Assembly: GCA_963693315.1 (NCBI GenBank) | Contig: OY856187.1 | Coordinates: 392,154,288 to 392,218,287, forward strand | DNA: 64,000 nt | Reading direction: 5' to 3' | From: Diogma glabrata | Taxonomy: Eukaryota > Arthropoda > Insecta > Diptera > Cylindrotomidae | Shown here: in pieces, positions 34,283-45,375 of the stretch | How the letters are laid out: each line of letters starts with the position of its first letter | Position numbering within the stretch: the stretch's first letter is position 1 | Made by a program: the position numbers and the translations under genes | The notes under the pieces: generated by a model | What the model saw: the letters and a program-made list of their open reading frames with translations, nothing else | The model's database searches: none | Told to the model about the DNA's origin: nothing

Positions 34283-35354
34283 ACCGCCGCACAGGACCAG
34301 ATCAATAAATGCACGTATATGGAGAGCGAAACGAAAATTATTACACTATCGATGTGAACTTTGAATCCAAATAAACAATTTAATTATCAACAGAAAAGAT
34401 TACTTTATTCCAATATTTGATCACTTTGAATATTTTAAGGCAGAATTTAAAAAAGTATATGGAAGTTTAGCGTTTCAAACCTCAAACAGCTGCGCAATAT
34501 TTTCCTCCAATTCGACAATTATATTAAATCAGATTGATTATTATCTTGATATTATTTTAATACTATTTACAACTGTTTTCCAAGGTGCTGATATATGAAC
34601 AGAATAAAAAAAAATAAACGGTGAGATTTGAGAAAAAAGGTATACTACAAATATGGCAGAAGATGGCAATTGTGAAAACGTTTCCAGACCCAATTCCGGG
34701 CAGATCTGGGGGTTCCCGAATCTCCAAAAAAAAGTCGCAAACCAAAACCGAAAGAGAAAAAAAAATTCGTTCCTATCACAACCGGTTCGACAAGAAAGTG
34801 AGATATAAAAAAAATTTCAACAAATATAAGTTAATGCATCATGCAAAATAAATCTAATACTAAATATATATTAACTCTAGATACTTGTTGTTTTGTTTCT
34901 TCGTCCTATTAGTTAATCTTGATGTGAAGTCTTCTGTGATGTATGCTGGATACTGATTTATTTCCTGCTATTTATTCTTGAAATTTATATTTTTTGTTTT
35001 TCTGTTATTTATTCTTGGAATTTATATTTGTTGTTTTTCTGTTATTTATTCTTGGAATTTATATTTGCAATGTTTTGGTCAGACCTAAAATGTGTATAAA
35101 AACAAATATTAGAATCTGATATTATCAGCAGTTATATTTAACCATCTATTTATTTATATATATAAATATTTATTTATTTATGTTTTTTTTTTTTTTTTTT
35201 CCTTTTGACGGACACAGGACGGACGGACCAACCACGGGGTGTTCATCGCACTGGGGTTGAAGGTGGTGATCGCCGTTCTTTCATTTTTATTGGTTGATTG
35301 TTTTTAATTTATTTTATTTTTGGGACCAAAGAAAAGTTAAAATAGGCTACGTTA
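34283..35354 (-). other. Leader of the RING-gypsy element, gag-proximal part
   Basis: Upstream of gag on the minus strand, up to the target duplication of the inserted LTR element. Contains the second 38-bp repeat copy (34682-34719), short direct repeats of TGTTATTTATTCTTGGAATT (34940-35060), a T-run at 35182-35200 and a GC-rich patch (35205-35290). No ORF with a domain. Confidence 0.55.
34682..34719. repeat. 38-bp repeat flanking gag-pol, upstream copy
   Basis: TTCCAGACCCAATTCCGGGC then AGATCTGGGGGTTCCCGA. One mismatch from 28651-28688, same orientation. Confidence 0.8.
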
Positions 35355-35358
35355 ACAG

Positions 35359-35696
35359 TGTTGTGGGTGGTCGTCGTTCACAAAACATAAAAGAACCATA
35401 ATTTCAAAAATGAATAATAACATTTATAATAAAAACTTTCTTTGTTTCCTTTATTTTAAAAAACTTTAATTATTTACAAAATTAAATAAAATATTTATTT
35501 TTTAGATGTTTATTATTTGATCATCAGATCAATTCTGAATGTTTTTCAATTAAAATTCTCCTTAAATATCTAATTAGTACATTAATAACTTATGTACTAA
35601 AAATGTATTTAATGTATTTATAATTTCAGGTTAATTAGAAAGCTAAAGGTTTATTTATATATTCCGTTGCATAGCATAATGTTGTGCTACACAACA
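35359..35696 (-). repeat. 3' LTR of the RT-less gypsy element
   Basis: 338 bp, TGTTGTGGGT to CTACACAACA; matches 40227-40564 throughout on inspection. Confidence 0.93.
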
Positions 35697-35711
35697 CCCC
35701 TCCACCCATAA
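35697..35711 (-). promoter_or_regulatory. Polypurine tract of the RT-less gypsy element
   Basis: The plus strand CCCCTCCACCCAT reads ATGGGTGGAGGGG on the coding strand, ending exactly at the LTR start. This is the expected plus-strand primer position. Confidence 0.8.
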
Positions 35712-36035
35712 GATTAATATAAATAGATTATATAGAAATAGAAAAATTATATATATAACTAGAACTATTAAAGTTTAATTTCATTTTATAAAAATTATTT
35801 CAAATTTATTTTAATCAATATTGTTTTAAATGAAATTTTTTTTTTTTTTTAAACTAGAATAAACTTCTAATAATTCAAAATAGTAATATATTTATTATAT
35901 GAATTTTAACTAAATTATAATACAATTATAAAAAATTTTTTTTGTTTTGAAAAAAAATATAATACAAAGTTCTTATACATATATTTATTATATAAATTTG
36001 TACAAATTTGTTTTTTTTTTTATTTCTGTACATAT
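35712..36035. other. AT-rich 3' untranslated region
   Basis: Between the pol stop and the purine tract of the nested element. Very AT-rich with several T-runs; nothing else seen. Confidence 0.6.
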
Positions 36036-38212
36036 TTAAATATCGAATTCGTTTCTGAATTTTTTCAATCGATTATTATGAACTGTCTTTAATGTTTTTC
36101 CAATCTCAATTATTGAATTTTCTTCTGTTAAGATTTCATTAATTTTATAAGGTCCTAACCACAATGGAGAAAGTTTTCCTTTACGATTTTCATTTTTTAA
36201 TAAAACTAATTCACCTTGAATAAATTTCATAGGGTTGATAGAATTATCATATAAAATTTTAGATCGTTCTTTAGAATTAACTATATTAGATTTCGCTATG
36301 CCAAAAGAGTTTTGCATTTTAAAGTTTAATTGTTTAACGTAATCATCATAATTATATAGTGGTTGAATGGTTTTTAGAAATGATGATGGAATGATAGGTT
36401 TATGACCAAATAATAATTCATACGGCATAAATTTAGTAACACTATGTGGTGTACTATTATAACAAAACATAGCATATGGAATCCAATTATCCCAATCGTT
36501 TTTATCTAAATTTGCGTAATTTCGTAGATAATTTGCAAGATTTAAATGACTTTTTTCCAGAGCTTCATTCGTTTGTGGATGATATGGGGATGTTTTCATT
36601 TTATTAATTTTGAAAAGACGTGTAACATTTGTAAATAGTTTGCTTAAAAAATTACTACCTTGATCTGTCAGTATCGATGTCGGAGCACCGTAAACACAAA
36701 TAAATTGTTCAACGAATGCACGAGCGACGGTTTCGGCTTCTTGATTCGGTAGTGGTATTGCGATACTATACTTTGTCAAATCATCTTGCATCGTCAGTAT
36801 ATAAGAATTACCATTTACAGTAACGGGGTTTATTGGTCCTACAATGTCTAATGCAACTCGTTCAAATGGTTGTGATGAAGTGTCGGTAATGACCATTGGC
36901 ATTTTAGTATTTTTAGAAACTTTATTTATCTGGCAACTTTTACATGAATTAATATAATCTTTGATTCGGTTAAACATATTTTTAAAATTGAAATAGCACT
37001 TCATGCGGTTGTAGGTACGATTTATTCCTTGATGTCCACCAAATGGTCCATCATGGAATTGAGAAATAGCTGAATTTATATCGGTTTCTGAAGTAATCTC
37101 TACAATATTTGAATTATTTTCCAAATCTTCGTTTATTTCGTCATTTGACACAGACATATCGATCATTTTATCTTCATTATTCTTAGCTTGAGCACGAGTT
37201 ACAACATTTATGTTTTTATTATCTAACGGCTCCAAAACTATATCTATATCTTCCAAAAATAATTCATCATCTCCTGAATTTAATATCGAGGTGTAACCAA
37301 TTTGTTTATTTATTTTTATTAAAGGATTGGTTAAATATAAAGGTTCAGAGGATTTATTGGTTTGACAAAAATATTCACCATCACTAATACCAGGGAAGGC
37401 TAGTCCGACCAGTTTTTCTGTACGACCAGCAATAGATTTTTGTGGCAATTGAGTATTCTGTTTTAAAACAAACTTAAAGGTTTTTGTTTTACAAGATACT
37501 GTTAAAAAATTTTGTGCATAATCAATAATGCAACGATTTTGTTCAAGGAAATCTTTTCCCAATATGCCATCACAAGAAATTGGAAAATTATTATCTACTA
37601 ACTGAAATGTCTGAGAAATCTTGTGGTCAACATCAAGTATAATTTCTCCATAACATTTAGCTAATGTCCAAAAAGGATTTGAGGAAATACCTGTGATTTT
37701 ACATTTTTCATCAGGGTAGCATAAAACTTCACCATTAATCGATCCTTTTTTAATAATACTAATACTTGCACCTGTATCAAGTAAAAAATTTAATTCGCGA
37801 TCGGGTTGCAAGTTTGTTTTGATTGGAACGATGTCGAGATTATTTAATGCTATTAAAGTGTAAAATCTTTTTGATCCTAATTTATTCAAAAAAAAATTAA
37901 AAATTGAAAAACTGATTTCCCGAGTTTTCAAAAAAATTATTATTATTAATAATATTAAAACCATGACAAAAGAAGGTAAAACAGAAAAAAATTGAAAACC
38001 AAATATAAAAAAAACCATAATAATTGGTAAAATATTTAAAAAATTCAGTTTCAGCATATAAGAAGTCTTACCTAGAAATAAGTCATGTGTCAAAAATGAA
38101 AACCAAGTCATCAGGTATTTTGAAAAAGTATGAAAAATTGTCGAACTTGAAGAAATTAAAGAAATTTGGCTCGCACAGCTTTCATCGACGTAGACTGGTT
38201 GAGCCCCATTAG
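36036..38212 (-). CDS. pol: Pol lacking RT and RNase H: protease plus integrase
   Basis: The frame is open from within gag (at the slip site near 38213) to 36036; the first internal ATG is at 38111. In ATG numbering: a hydrophobic stretch (~25-60), aspartic protease LLDTGAS (Asp ~112) and GILGKDFL, then directly the linker NVVTRAQAK and the integrase: HHCC (His 353, 360; Cys 390, 393) and DDE (Asp 422, Asp 483, Glu 519). No RT fingers/palm, no YxDD and no RNase H occur between residues ~290 and 345, where a full element has roughly 500 residues or more. The reading frame is kept, so this looks like a clean in-frame internal deletion. Integrase and protease residues are intact. Confidence 0.9.
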
Positions 38213-39217
38213 GTTTTTTGAATCACCCGTTTTAACTAACTCTATTTTATTTAAAGACGGAGAATTGGTTTGTGCAATATTATTTTTTTGAATCTCAGCA
38301 TTTTTTCTTTTAAAACAGTTGTTTATATGATGACCCGATTTTTTACAGTATGCACAATTTATATTGAAATTGCGAATTGATTTAGGTCTATCAGAATTTT
38401 CTGAAACAAAATGTGATGTTCTTTTTTCAAAAGACGCTTGCACAAGTTTTAATTTATAACAATTATTCGCTAAATGGCCAAGTTTTTCACAAAGTTGGCA
38501 TTTTACCAAAGCTAAATTATAATGTCGGTTGTAAAGTGATTCTTCTTCGCAAGCTTTAGATATTGATTCCTTAAGCGTTTTACAATTGATTGATTTGACT
38601 AACATTCGAATATTGGAGTTTAATCCTTCTTGAAAAGCGATTAATGCTGTTTGACCGTTCAACAGTTCAACAGTTTTCTTCGAATCTCTACCTGCTTCCA
38701 CAATACACAATTCATTTAATTGTGCTAAAAGAATCTGTATTCTACTACCATATGATTTAACCGTTTCATTATGTCTTTGTTTAATTGTATTTAATTCATG
38801 TAAAATTTCAAGTTTGGATCTAATTTCTGTGAACCTGCTTATTAAATCGTTTTTTAGATCCGTCCAACTATCATATTCTAAATGTTTAACGGTTTCATCG
38901 TATGCAATACCAACTAATAACTTTTTCATTAATTGTAAAAATTTTTTATGTTGATTAATATGTAGTTCATCAAACACTAAATTACTACATTGAATAAATT
39001 GATGAAGTTGGGAAGGAGTTCCATCAAATGGAGAAATAAGTTTTAAAGTTTCCGATATGTTTAAATTTGTCATATTTGGAAAATGTTGTTCGTTTACTTC
39101 TGCCGTTTCTTTTCTTTCAACGTTTAAAGAAAAATCGAAGTTTGATGCTTTTTTAATAGTATTTCCACTTCTTAGTTTTAATAAATTGTCAGATTGGTTG
39201 TTTTCGTCATCAGACAT
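38156..39217 (-). CDS. gag: Gag of the RT-less gypsy element
   Basis: About 353 residues from ATG 39215-39217 (MSDDENNQSDN). Contains a retrotransposon-Gag capsid region (LISPFDGTPSQLHQF ... SWTDLKNDLISRF ... TIKQRHNETVKSYGSRIQ) and two CCHC zinc knuckles near the C-terminus (CQLCEKLGHLANNC; CAYCKKSGHHINNC). It is intact, so the element could still form particles in trans or cis. Pol is read after a -1 shift near its end. Confidence 0.92.
   Translation of the reverse strand: MSDDENNQSDNLLKLRSGNTIKKASNFDFSLNVERKETAEVNEQHFPNMTNLNISETLKLISPFDGTPSQLHQFIQCSNLVFDELHINQHKKFLQLMKKLLVGIAYDETVKHLEYDSWTDLKNDLISRFTEIRSKLEILHELNTIKQRHNETVKSYGSRIQILLAQLNELCIVEAGRDSKKTVELLNGQTALIAFQEGLNSNIRMLVKSINCKTLKESISKACEEESLYNRHYNLALVKCQLCEKLGHLANNCYKLKLVQASFEKRTSHFVSENSDRPKSIRNFNINCAYCKKSGHHINNCFKRKNAEIQKNNIAQTNSPSLNKIELVKTGDSKNLMGLNQSTSMKAVRAKFL
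38213..38219 (-). promoter_or_regulatory. -1 frameshift slippery site, RT-less gypsy
   Basis: The coding strand reads TCA AAA AAC, giving the classic heptamer A AAA AAC in the gag frame. The -1 frame is open from here into the pol frame. Confidence 0.85.
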
Positions 39218-39229
39218 TTGGAAAAACAA

Positions 39230-40207
39230 TTAATTTTAAAAATGTTCATAAAATCGAAAGAAAAAAACATTATAATTGAACAAAGTCAATAATCACTGAT
39301 TTTAATTCTTTAAAACTGTGACCGTTATATTATATATAGGAGAAAAACAAATCTAAACAAAAATATATATCTAATTATGAGAAAAATATTTAATTGAATA
39401 AAAAATTTATGAAAAATTGTTTAATATAATTTCTACTCTTTTTTTTTTTAACATAAATCAAAATTTATTTATTGGCTGTTGTTTCTTACTTGTTTTATTT
39501 TAATGATGACGTAATTATCCGTTTATTTCAATCCTTGGTTATCCTTGGTACATAATTTGATTGTTGAGTGATTTTTATCAATGTAGATGATTATTTTAGT
39601 TTTGTTTGGATGAATTTTTTATTTAATTTACTGTTGATCTCATTATTCAATATTTACAGCACATTATCATAGTAATTAAAATCATAGTAATAGATTTTAT
39701 TTTTATTAACAAATTTTGTAATTAACAAATTTTATTTTTCAATAGTTTTTTCACTTAGTTTAGATAATTATAATTAGGAATCACAATTTATATTTTAACA
39801 CGACCGTTTGATCAAATATGTTTAATGTTTGTGATTGCAAAATAAAGAATTATATTTTATAATTTTTTGAAATTTATCTGGATTATTTTGTATTGAAAAT
39901 CAGCGTTTTCAAAATTTGATTTATTTGTTGTATTTAAGAATGTTTGTAGTAGAATAAATGGTTCTTAATTATTATTTTAACCACTAAATAATTTCATTTA
40001 GGTTTTAAGTTTAACTGTTCATATTATTTCGGTAAAATTTGGAAACGTTTTACCTCATACTGAGTTCAATTATGAAATATGTACGTTTATTAAGAATACG
40101 TACATTATTTAATTTTTTAATTTAATTTACACAGAGATTGTTTTTAGTTGTTTTCACTATATAATTGCATTTTTAGTTTAAACATTTGTTTTAACTATTT
40201 TTATAGC
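39230..40207 (-). other. Leader of the RT-less gypsy element
   Basis: About 1 kb of AT-rich untranslated sequence between the primer-binding site and gag. No ORF with a domain; presumed to hold packaging signals. Confidence 0.6.
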
Positions 40208-40225
40208 GTTTTTCCGCTGTCACCA
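40208..40225 (-). promoter_or_regulatory. Primer-binding site candidate, RT-less gypsy
   Basis: One base inside the 5' LTR the coding strand reads TGGTGACAGCGG, beginning with the TGG expected from a tRNA CCA end. The primer tRNA is not assigned. Confidence 0.6.
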
Positions 40226-40226
40226 G

Positions 40227-40564
40227 TGTTGTGGGTGGTCGTCGTTCACAAAACATAAAAGAACCATAATTTCAAAAATGAATAATAACATTTATAATAA
40301 AAACTTTCTTTGTTTCCTTTATTTTAAAAAACTTTAATTATTTACAAAATTAAATAAAATATTTATTTTTTAGATGTTTATTATTTGATCATCAGATCAA
40401 TTCTGAATGTTTTTCAATTAAAATTCTCCTTAAATATCTAATTAGTACATTAATAACTTATGTACTAAAAATGTATTTAATGTATTTATAATTTCAGGTT
40501 AATTAGAAAGCTAAAGGTTTATTTATATATTCCGTTGCATAGCATAATGTTGTGCTACACAACA
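40227..40564 (-). repeat. 5' LTR of the RT-less gypsy element
   Basis: 338 bp; see the 3' copy. It should contain the promoter, but no specific element can be supported. Confidence 0.93.
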
Positions 40565-40568
40565 ACAG

Positions 40569-41452
40569 GATAGGGATGGAAAAGGAAAAGGAATAAGAAG
40601 GGATGGATAAGGATGGGAGAAGGTAGGGTGAGACAGGAATAAGATTGGGGTAGGTGTCGTCGGCCTGTCACCCGGATGACAAGTGTCGCCGGAATGGTCA
40701 GAGGATAAATCCTCTGCACCATTATTCAATCGACCGACACCCCTCATCCGCGATCCAGAACGACGAAACATACGGGGAGGTGCTATGATCTGAGTTAATC
40801 CAATTAACTCACGACATGAAGGCTGAGCGAACATCTTCCCTCAGCAGTTGATATCGAACTGCTTTGGAAGATGTTCCCCAGTATCATTCGCGAGAACCGG
40901 ACAACTCAGATCATAGGGTGCTAACGCTCCAGGGAGGGGACTCTAACGTTATGGAGTCGTTAGCCCAGCTGAGAATCTCGCTGCCACAGCGAACCCAGAG
41001 CATAACCAGATGACCAGGCTGGATGTGATAGGCGTATACACCATTTCACAAATATCTAAGCCTGGCATCTGGAAACCTCTGGCATTCCCTGTGCCAGTAA
41101 GAAACCCAGCCGTTACTAGGGTTCGTGGGTTTGTAACGCCCATTGAGAATGATCCCGAAGAATCATTCTCACCCTTGCGTTTTAGAAAAAAGTACAAAAG
41201 AGGAGAATATTGCTGGAGGCGTGGGGACGCAACTCCCCATCAAAGAAAAGTCTGAGGGATCTCAGACTTCCTTTGCTCCTGCGCGTTTGAAGCAGGGAAC
41301 TGCTTCCACGCCGCCAGAGTCTTTACTATTGTTTTGGTGGAAAAGAAAGTTAATTTTGAAGAAAAATTTAAAAAAAAAAATTTTTCGAATTTTTTTGAAA
41401 TTATGGAGGGACTCCTCCAGAGTCCTACATCGCTGTAGAAACCCTTAGAGGA
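40569..41452 (-). other. Leader of the RING-gypsy element, LTR-proximal part
   Basis: GC-richer sequence between the nested element and the primer site. Short frames on both strands lack recognisable domains. Includes the inverted pair ATCTTCCCTCAGCAGTTG ... GAAGATGTTCCCC near 40832-40878. Probably packaging/leader region. Confidence 0.55.
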
Positions 41453-41470
41453 GCCCCACGTTGGGCGCCA
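41453..41470 (-). promoter_or_regulatory. tRNA-Lys primer-binding site
   Basis: The coding strand reads TGGCGCCCAACGTGGGGC, the complement of the 3' end of animal tRNA-Lys (CUU), three bases inside the 5' LTR. It fixes the element's orientation as minus strand. Confidence 0.93.
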
Positions 41471-41473
41471 ATT

Positions 41474-44400
41474 TGTAATGAAGCGCTTTCTCATTGGCGA
41501 ACCAATGAGAAGGACATAGCAGGAAGCGTACCTAGCGAGATTGATTGACAAGCCCCAAACTAGCTTCAGTCCATGGGAACGATAAAGTAACCCTGCTACT
41601 TCAGCACAAATACGGACATGTACGCTATTCACGAAAATTTGCAGAAATGGAAAAAAATACAAGTGTGAAAAAAAGAGACTCTGGCGACCCCATTGGCGAA
41701 AGACCCACGATCAACACGTCCAACCCCTCCACAATCACTCTCAGACGCTCACGCACTCACACTTCACGCATACTATCGTGCGCACACACATTCACACTTC
41801 ACACATACCAACATTCACCCAGACATTCAATCACTGACTCGCCCTGTCACACACATTCCCACTTCTACCTTATACAGCAAAAAAAAATAAAGGTAATAAA
41901 ACAAGTCCACTCACCCCATGATTAATCCTCCAGTCGTCCAAGTCCTTCGGCCTTAGCCCTCCATCAGTGATGATTCATCCAACAGGTATGGTATTACAAA
42001 AAAATAAATGTACGGATAATCCACTGGTGCGTGGTCAGTTCGGCAGCAATAGCAAACCAGTTGTTGTAAATAAGGAGTTGAAAATATGACCGTATCAGCA
42101 CAAATTGTATATAAATAATCAGTTGCAATATTCCGAAATTTTGTAAAAATGTTGTGTTGAAAATACGATTATATCAGCAAAAATTGTATATAAATAATCA
42201 GTTGTAATAGCCAGAACTTGGTAAAAACGTTGTGTTGAAAATACGATAGTATCAGCAAAAATTGTATATAAATAATCAGGTGAAATATCCAAAAATATTG
42301 TAAAAATGTTGTGTTGAGAAGGCGATAATATCAGCAAAAATTTTATATAAATAATCAGGTGAAATATCCAAAAATATTGTAAAAAATGTTGTGTTGAGAA
42401 GGCGATAATATCAGCAAAAATTTTATATAAATAATCAGATGAAATATCCAAAAATATTGTAAAAATGTTGTGTTGAAAATTCGATAGTATCAGCAAAAAT
42501 TGTATATAAATAATCAGGTGAAATATCCAAAAATATTGTAAAAATGTTGTGTTGAGAAGGCGATAATATCAGCAAAAATTGTATATAAATAATCAGGTGA
42601 AATATCCAAAAATATTGTAAAAATGTTGTGTTGAGAAGGCGATAATATCAGCAAAAATTTTATATAAATAATCAGGTGAAATATCCAAAAATATTGTAAA
42701 AATGTTGTGTTGAAAATACGATTATATCAGCAAAAATTGTATATAAGTAATCAGTTGTAATAGCCAGAACTTGGTAAAAACGTTGTGTCGAAAATACGAT
42801 AGTATCAGCAAAAATTGTATATGAATAACGGTGATATGATAATTGATAATACGGTGATAACAGCCAAAATTTTGTAAAACAAAAAAAAATGTCGCGTCGA
42901 AAATACTGTCGAAATACGGGTTAATTGTAGCTTGGTGATGTTAACATAAGTGACTGATTGATTCAGCTAATGGCCGATATAAGTTAAAAACAGTTATTAA
43001 TAATAAGGTGGCCAAATCCAGTTGCAGCTTTTAGGCAGGCAAGTGTTAACACAGCATAGTGCACAAGACATACATATCTCCCCAAAACCAATCCGTCACA
43101 CTCTCAACTCCAACGACCACAAGATTCGCCACTCCTTCTATGGTGATGCGGTGCGAATTCACTTAGCTCAGCTAACAATCAAGTTCTACTCGACCGAGAA
43201 CCCCTTTCACAGAAAAATTGTGTGATTCAACACGGTTCTATATTTTAGTATGATTCACCAGTTAGCGGTGATCAGTTACCCAATACAAGTTTAACAATAT
43301 CACCTTGGCAATGCTGAAACTAATTTCATTCACCCATGAGTAATTAAGGTATAGTTAAATTAGTTGACTTAATTGTGGATTCGATCGTTACTTCTGTTTC
43401 TGAAATTCAATCAATGACCTTCTACCCCAAATAAAAATTCAAATCGTGGCAAGTGATTTTGACAATTCATTATAATTCTATATTTATGATTTTACACAAA
43501 ATGTACGGCATTTATCCACTACACACTAAGTTCAATATATTCTTATTTTATAACTTAATTGTTTATCAAAATTGCGCTAAATTAACTTAACGGCGACTAC
43601 GTCATTATTCCTTAGTGATAACGGAAAATAACAAGACGCACATCTAACTTATATACATATATTAATTCACAGATATATTGTTCGGTTATTTAATTATCAC
43701 AGAACATTTTGGGGGTAACCAAAATGATTATTCCGATTCACTAGTCAGACAAGCAATTAGATTTTTATAATCTGATTTTAGCAATTAAGAATTTACTATT
43801 AATTTACCTGGATATGACATTCATTGAATCTTCGTGGATGCGATCGAAAATCATCATCACCTACACAGATATTCCCGGAATTCTGGGTTTGAATTTTTTG
43901 TTATAATTGGTTATTCTAATAAATTTTACTAACTATCACAGATTTAGTTATCACAGAGAATACTAACACATTTCATTTGTTTTGTATCTTTTAAACAACA
44001 TTTCAAATTTGAACAAAGAAAAATAACACATGTTGTTTTGCTAAAATAAATCTGACAGTCTGACAACACGAAGATCCACTGAAGTGAATCGCAAAACTCA
44101 TGGTTTACACCGATAGTACATTTTTTTTTTTGATTTCTTATGATTTAGTTTAGACAAAGAAAAACGGCACAAACATAAAAATATATTTTCTTGTGGTTTA
44201 AATTCCACTTATGGCGGAGACTAATGAAGTCAACCATTTATTCACACGTAGCACTATATTTCTTGTTTTGATTCGACCGATCTAACAATTTTTTTTTAAT
44301 AATTGCAGGACTACGTACCCACATAAAAAAAACAAAGAACTAACACCGAATTTAACTTTAGAATATTTGATAATTTTTTTATATTCCGAAACAAAACATG

Positions 44401-45371
44401 CACATTGACAATCTCCACCAAATCCAAAGAGACGTCAAACGCCCGAATAAATGTAATAGAACTAAGAGAAAGAATAAGTTACCGTGCTCATTATATAGTC
44501 AAATTTTTAATCTCGCAATAACTCGAATAAAGTATTTAGATGAGAGATAATTAATTTACATCAGATTTTCAAATTATTGGGAACTTATTATAGTTCACAA
44601 AACCGTTTGCTACTTGATAATATTGTACTAAAAATAAGGTTGGGATCCCCAATATTTCCGACACATTCATAGCACGTATAATTGAATTTCAAAATGAATC
44701 AAATACAGATTCGATCAATATAGTGATGTTTAGACATATAATAACTACATTCTGCAATATCAATACCGTGAAGTTCAGATCAATCACGGAAGGATTGTTT
44801 AAAGCAAAACACTCATACAAAGACAAATCAAATGTTTAACCAAGCAGAAATAGTAATTCGTTGTATGTTGACGATTGGAAACAAAATACACGTAGCTGTT
44901 GTGAGGTTTTGAGATTTTCGTTATTTCATTACGGTTTGTGTTTTGAAACAAAAAAAGTTCGAACTCAAGTAGTGAGGCGAGGAAAATCGAATGGAAGCAC
45001 AACGCGCGTCAATTTTAGTGCGTTGTAAGATTAAATTCTGATTAATTCTTAGTGATTATACGGATGATGATTAAGGAAAATTATTAATTAATTCAAATTA
45101 ACCAATATTGTGTTATATCAATGAATAAATAATTCAAGGTAATTAGTGCAATTTTCTTTCTCCCATACGTTTGTCCGGCTATTGCAGATTTAGTAGATTT
45201 TGAGAAATGTAAGGAAACTATGGGTTAAGGAAACTACATGAAATATGACTATTGATGACGAAGGGATGAGAATCTATTCCAAGTGGTACAGATCAATATA
45301 AGGAACAACAACTAAGGAAACTGCGACTGTAATACACTGCGTGCTGACGTTATGCCAGACTATCCATTACA
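41474..45371 (-). repeat. 5' LTR of the RING-gypsy element (3898 bp)
   Basis: Collinear with 24512-28382. Differences noticed: 41573 region (CCATGG for CCGTGG), one G/A in the tandem array, and a replaced/extra stretch near 45177-45205 that accounts for the 27-bp length difference. Confidence 0.92.
42072..42842. repeat. ~79-bp tandem array inside the 5' LTR
   Basis: Same array as at 25110-25880, about nine units with the same order of variant units, showing the LTRs were copied together. Confidence 0.9.
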
Positions 45372-45375
45372 GTGG

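Larger units (their letters stand above)
35359..40564 (-). mobile_element. 5.2-kb RT-less gypsy element nested in the RING-gypsy leader
   Basis: Two 338-bp LTRs (TGTTGTGGGT...ACACAACA) appear identical by eye, flanked by ACAG (35355-35358 and 40565-40568). Coding strand is minus. It has gag, a -1 slippery site, and a pol with protease and integrase only. A purine tract (GGGTGGAGGGG) abuts the 3' LTR. The element must have been mobilised by enzymes from a full-length relative, because it encodes no reverse transcriptase. Identical LTRs mean a very recent insertion, after that of the host element. Confidence 0.93.
24512..45371 (-). mobile_element. 20.9-kb Ty3/gypsy retrotransposon with giant LTRs
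   Basis: Two nearly identical ~3.9-kb direct repeats begin TGTAATGAAG and end CATTACA, are flanked by a 4-bp GTGG duplication, and enclose a minus-strand tRNA-Lys primer site, gag and pol. Pol order is protease, RT, RNase H, integrase, so Ty3/gypsy. A second LTR element (35359-40564) lies in its leader between gag and the 5' LTR. Removing that insertion leaves about 15.6 kb. The coding region is clearly richer in G+C than the surroundings. No env-like frame and no purine tract beside the 3' LTR were found. The LTRs differ by isolated substitutions and one 27-bp indel, so insertion was recent. Confidence 0.92.

Noticed and set aside
37877..38071. Possible 195-bp intron in the RT-less pol (coding-strand TAG/GTAAGA and a T-rich AG acceptor)
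   Set aside because: The stretch is open and a multiple of three, so splicing is not required. The canonical A AAA AAC frameshift already explains Gag-Pol expression.
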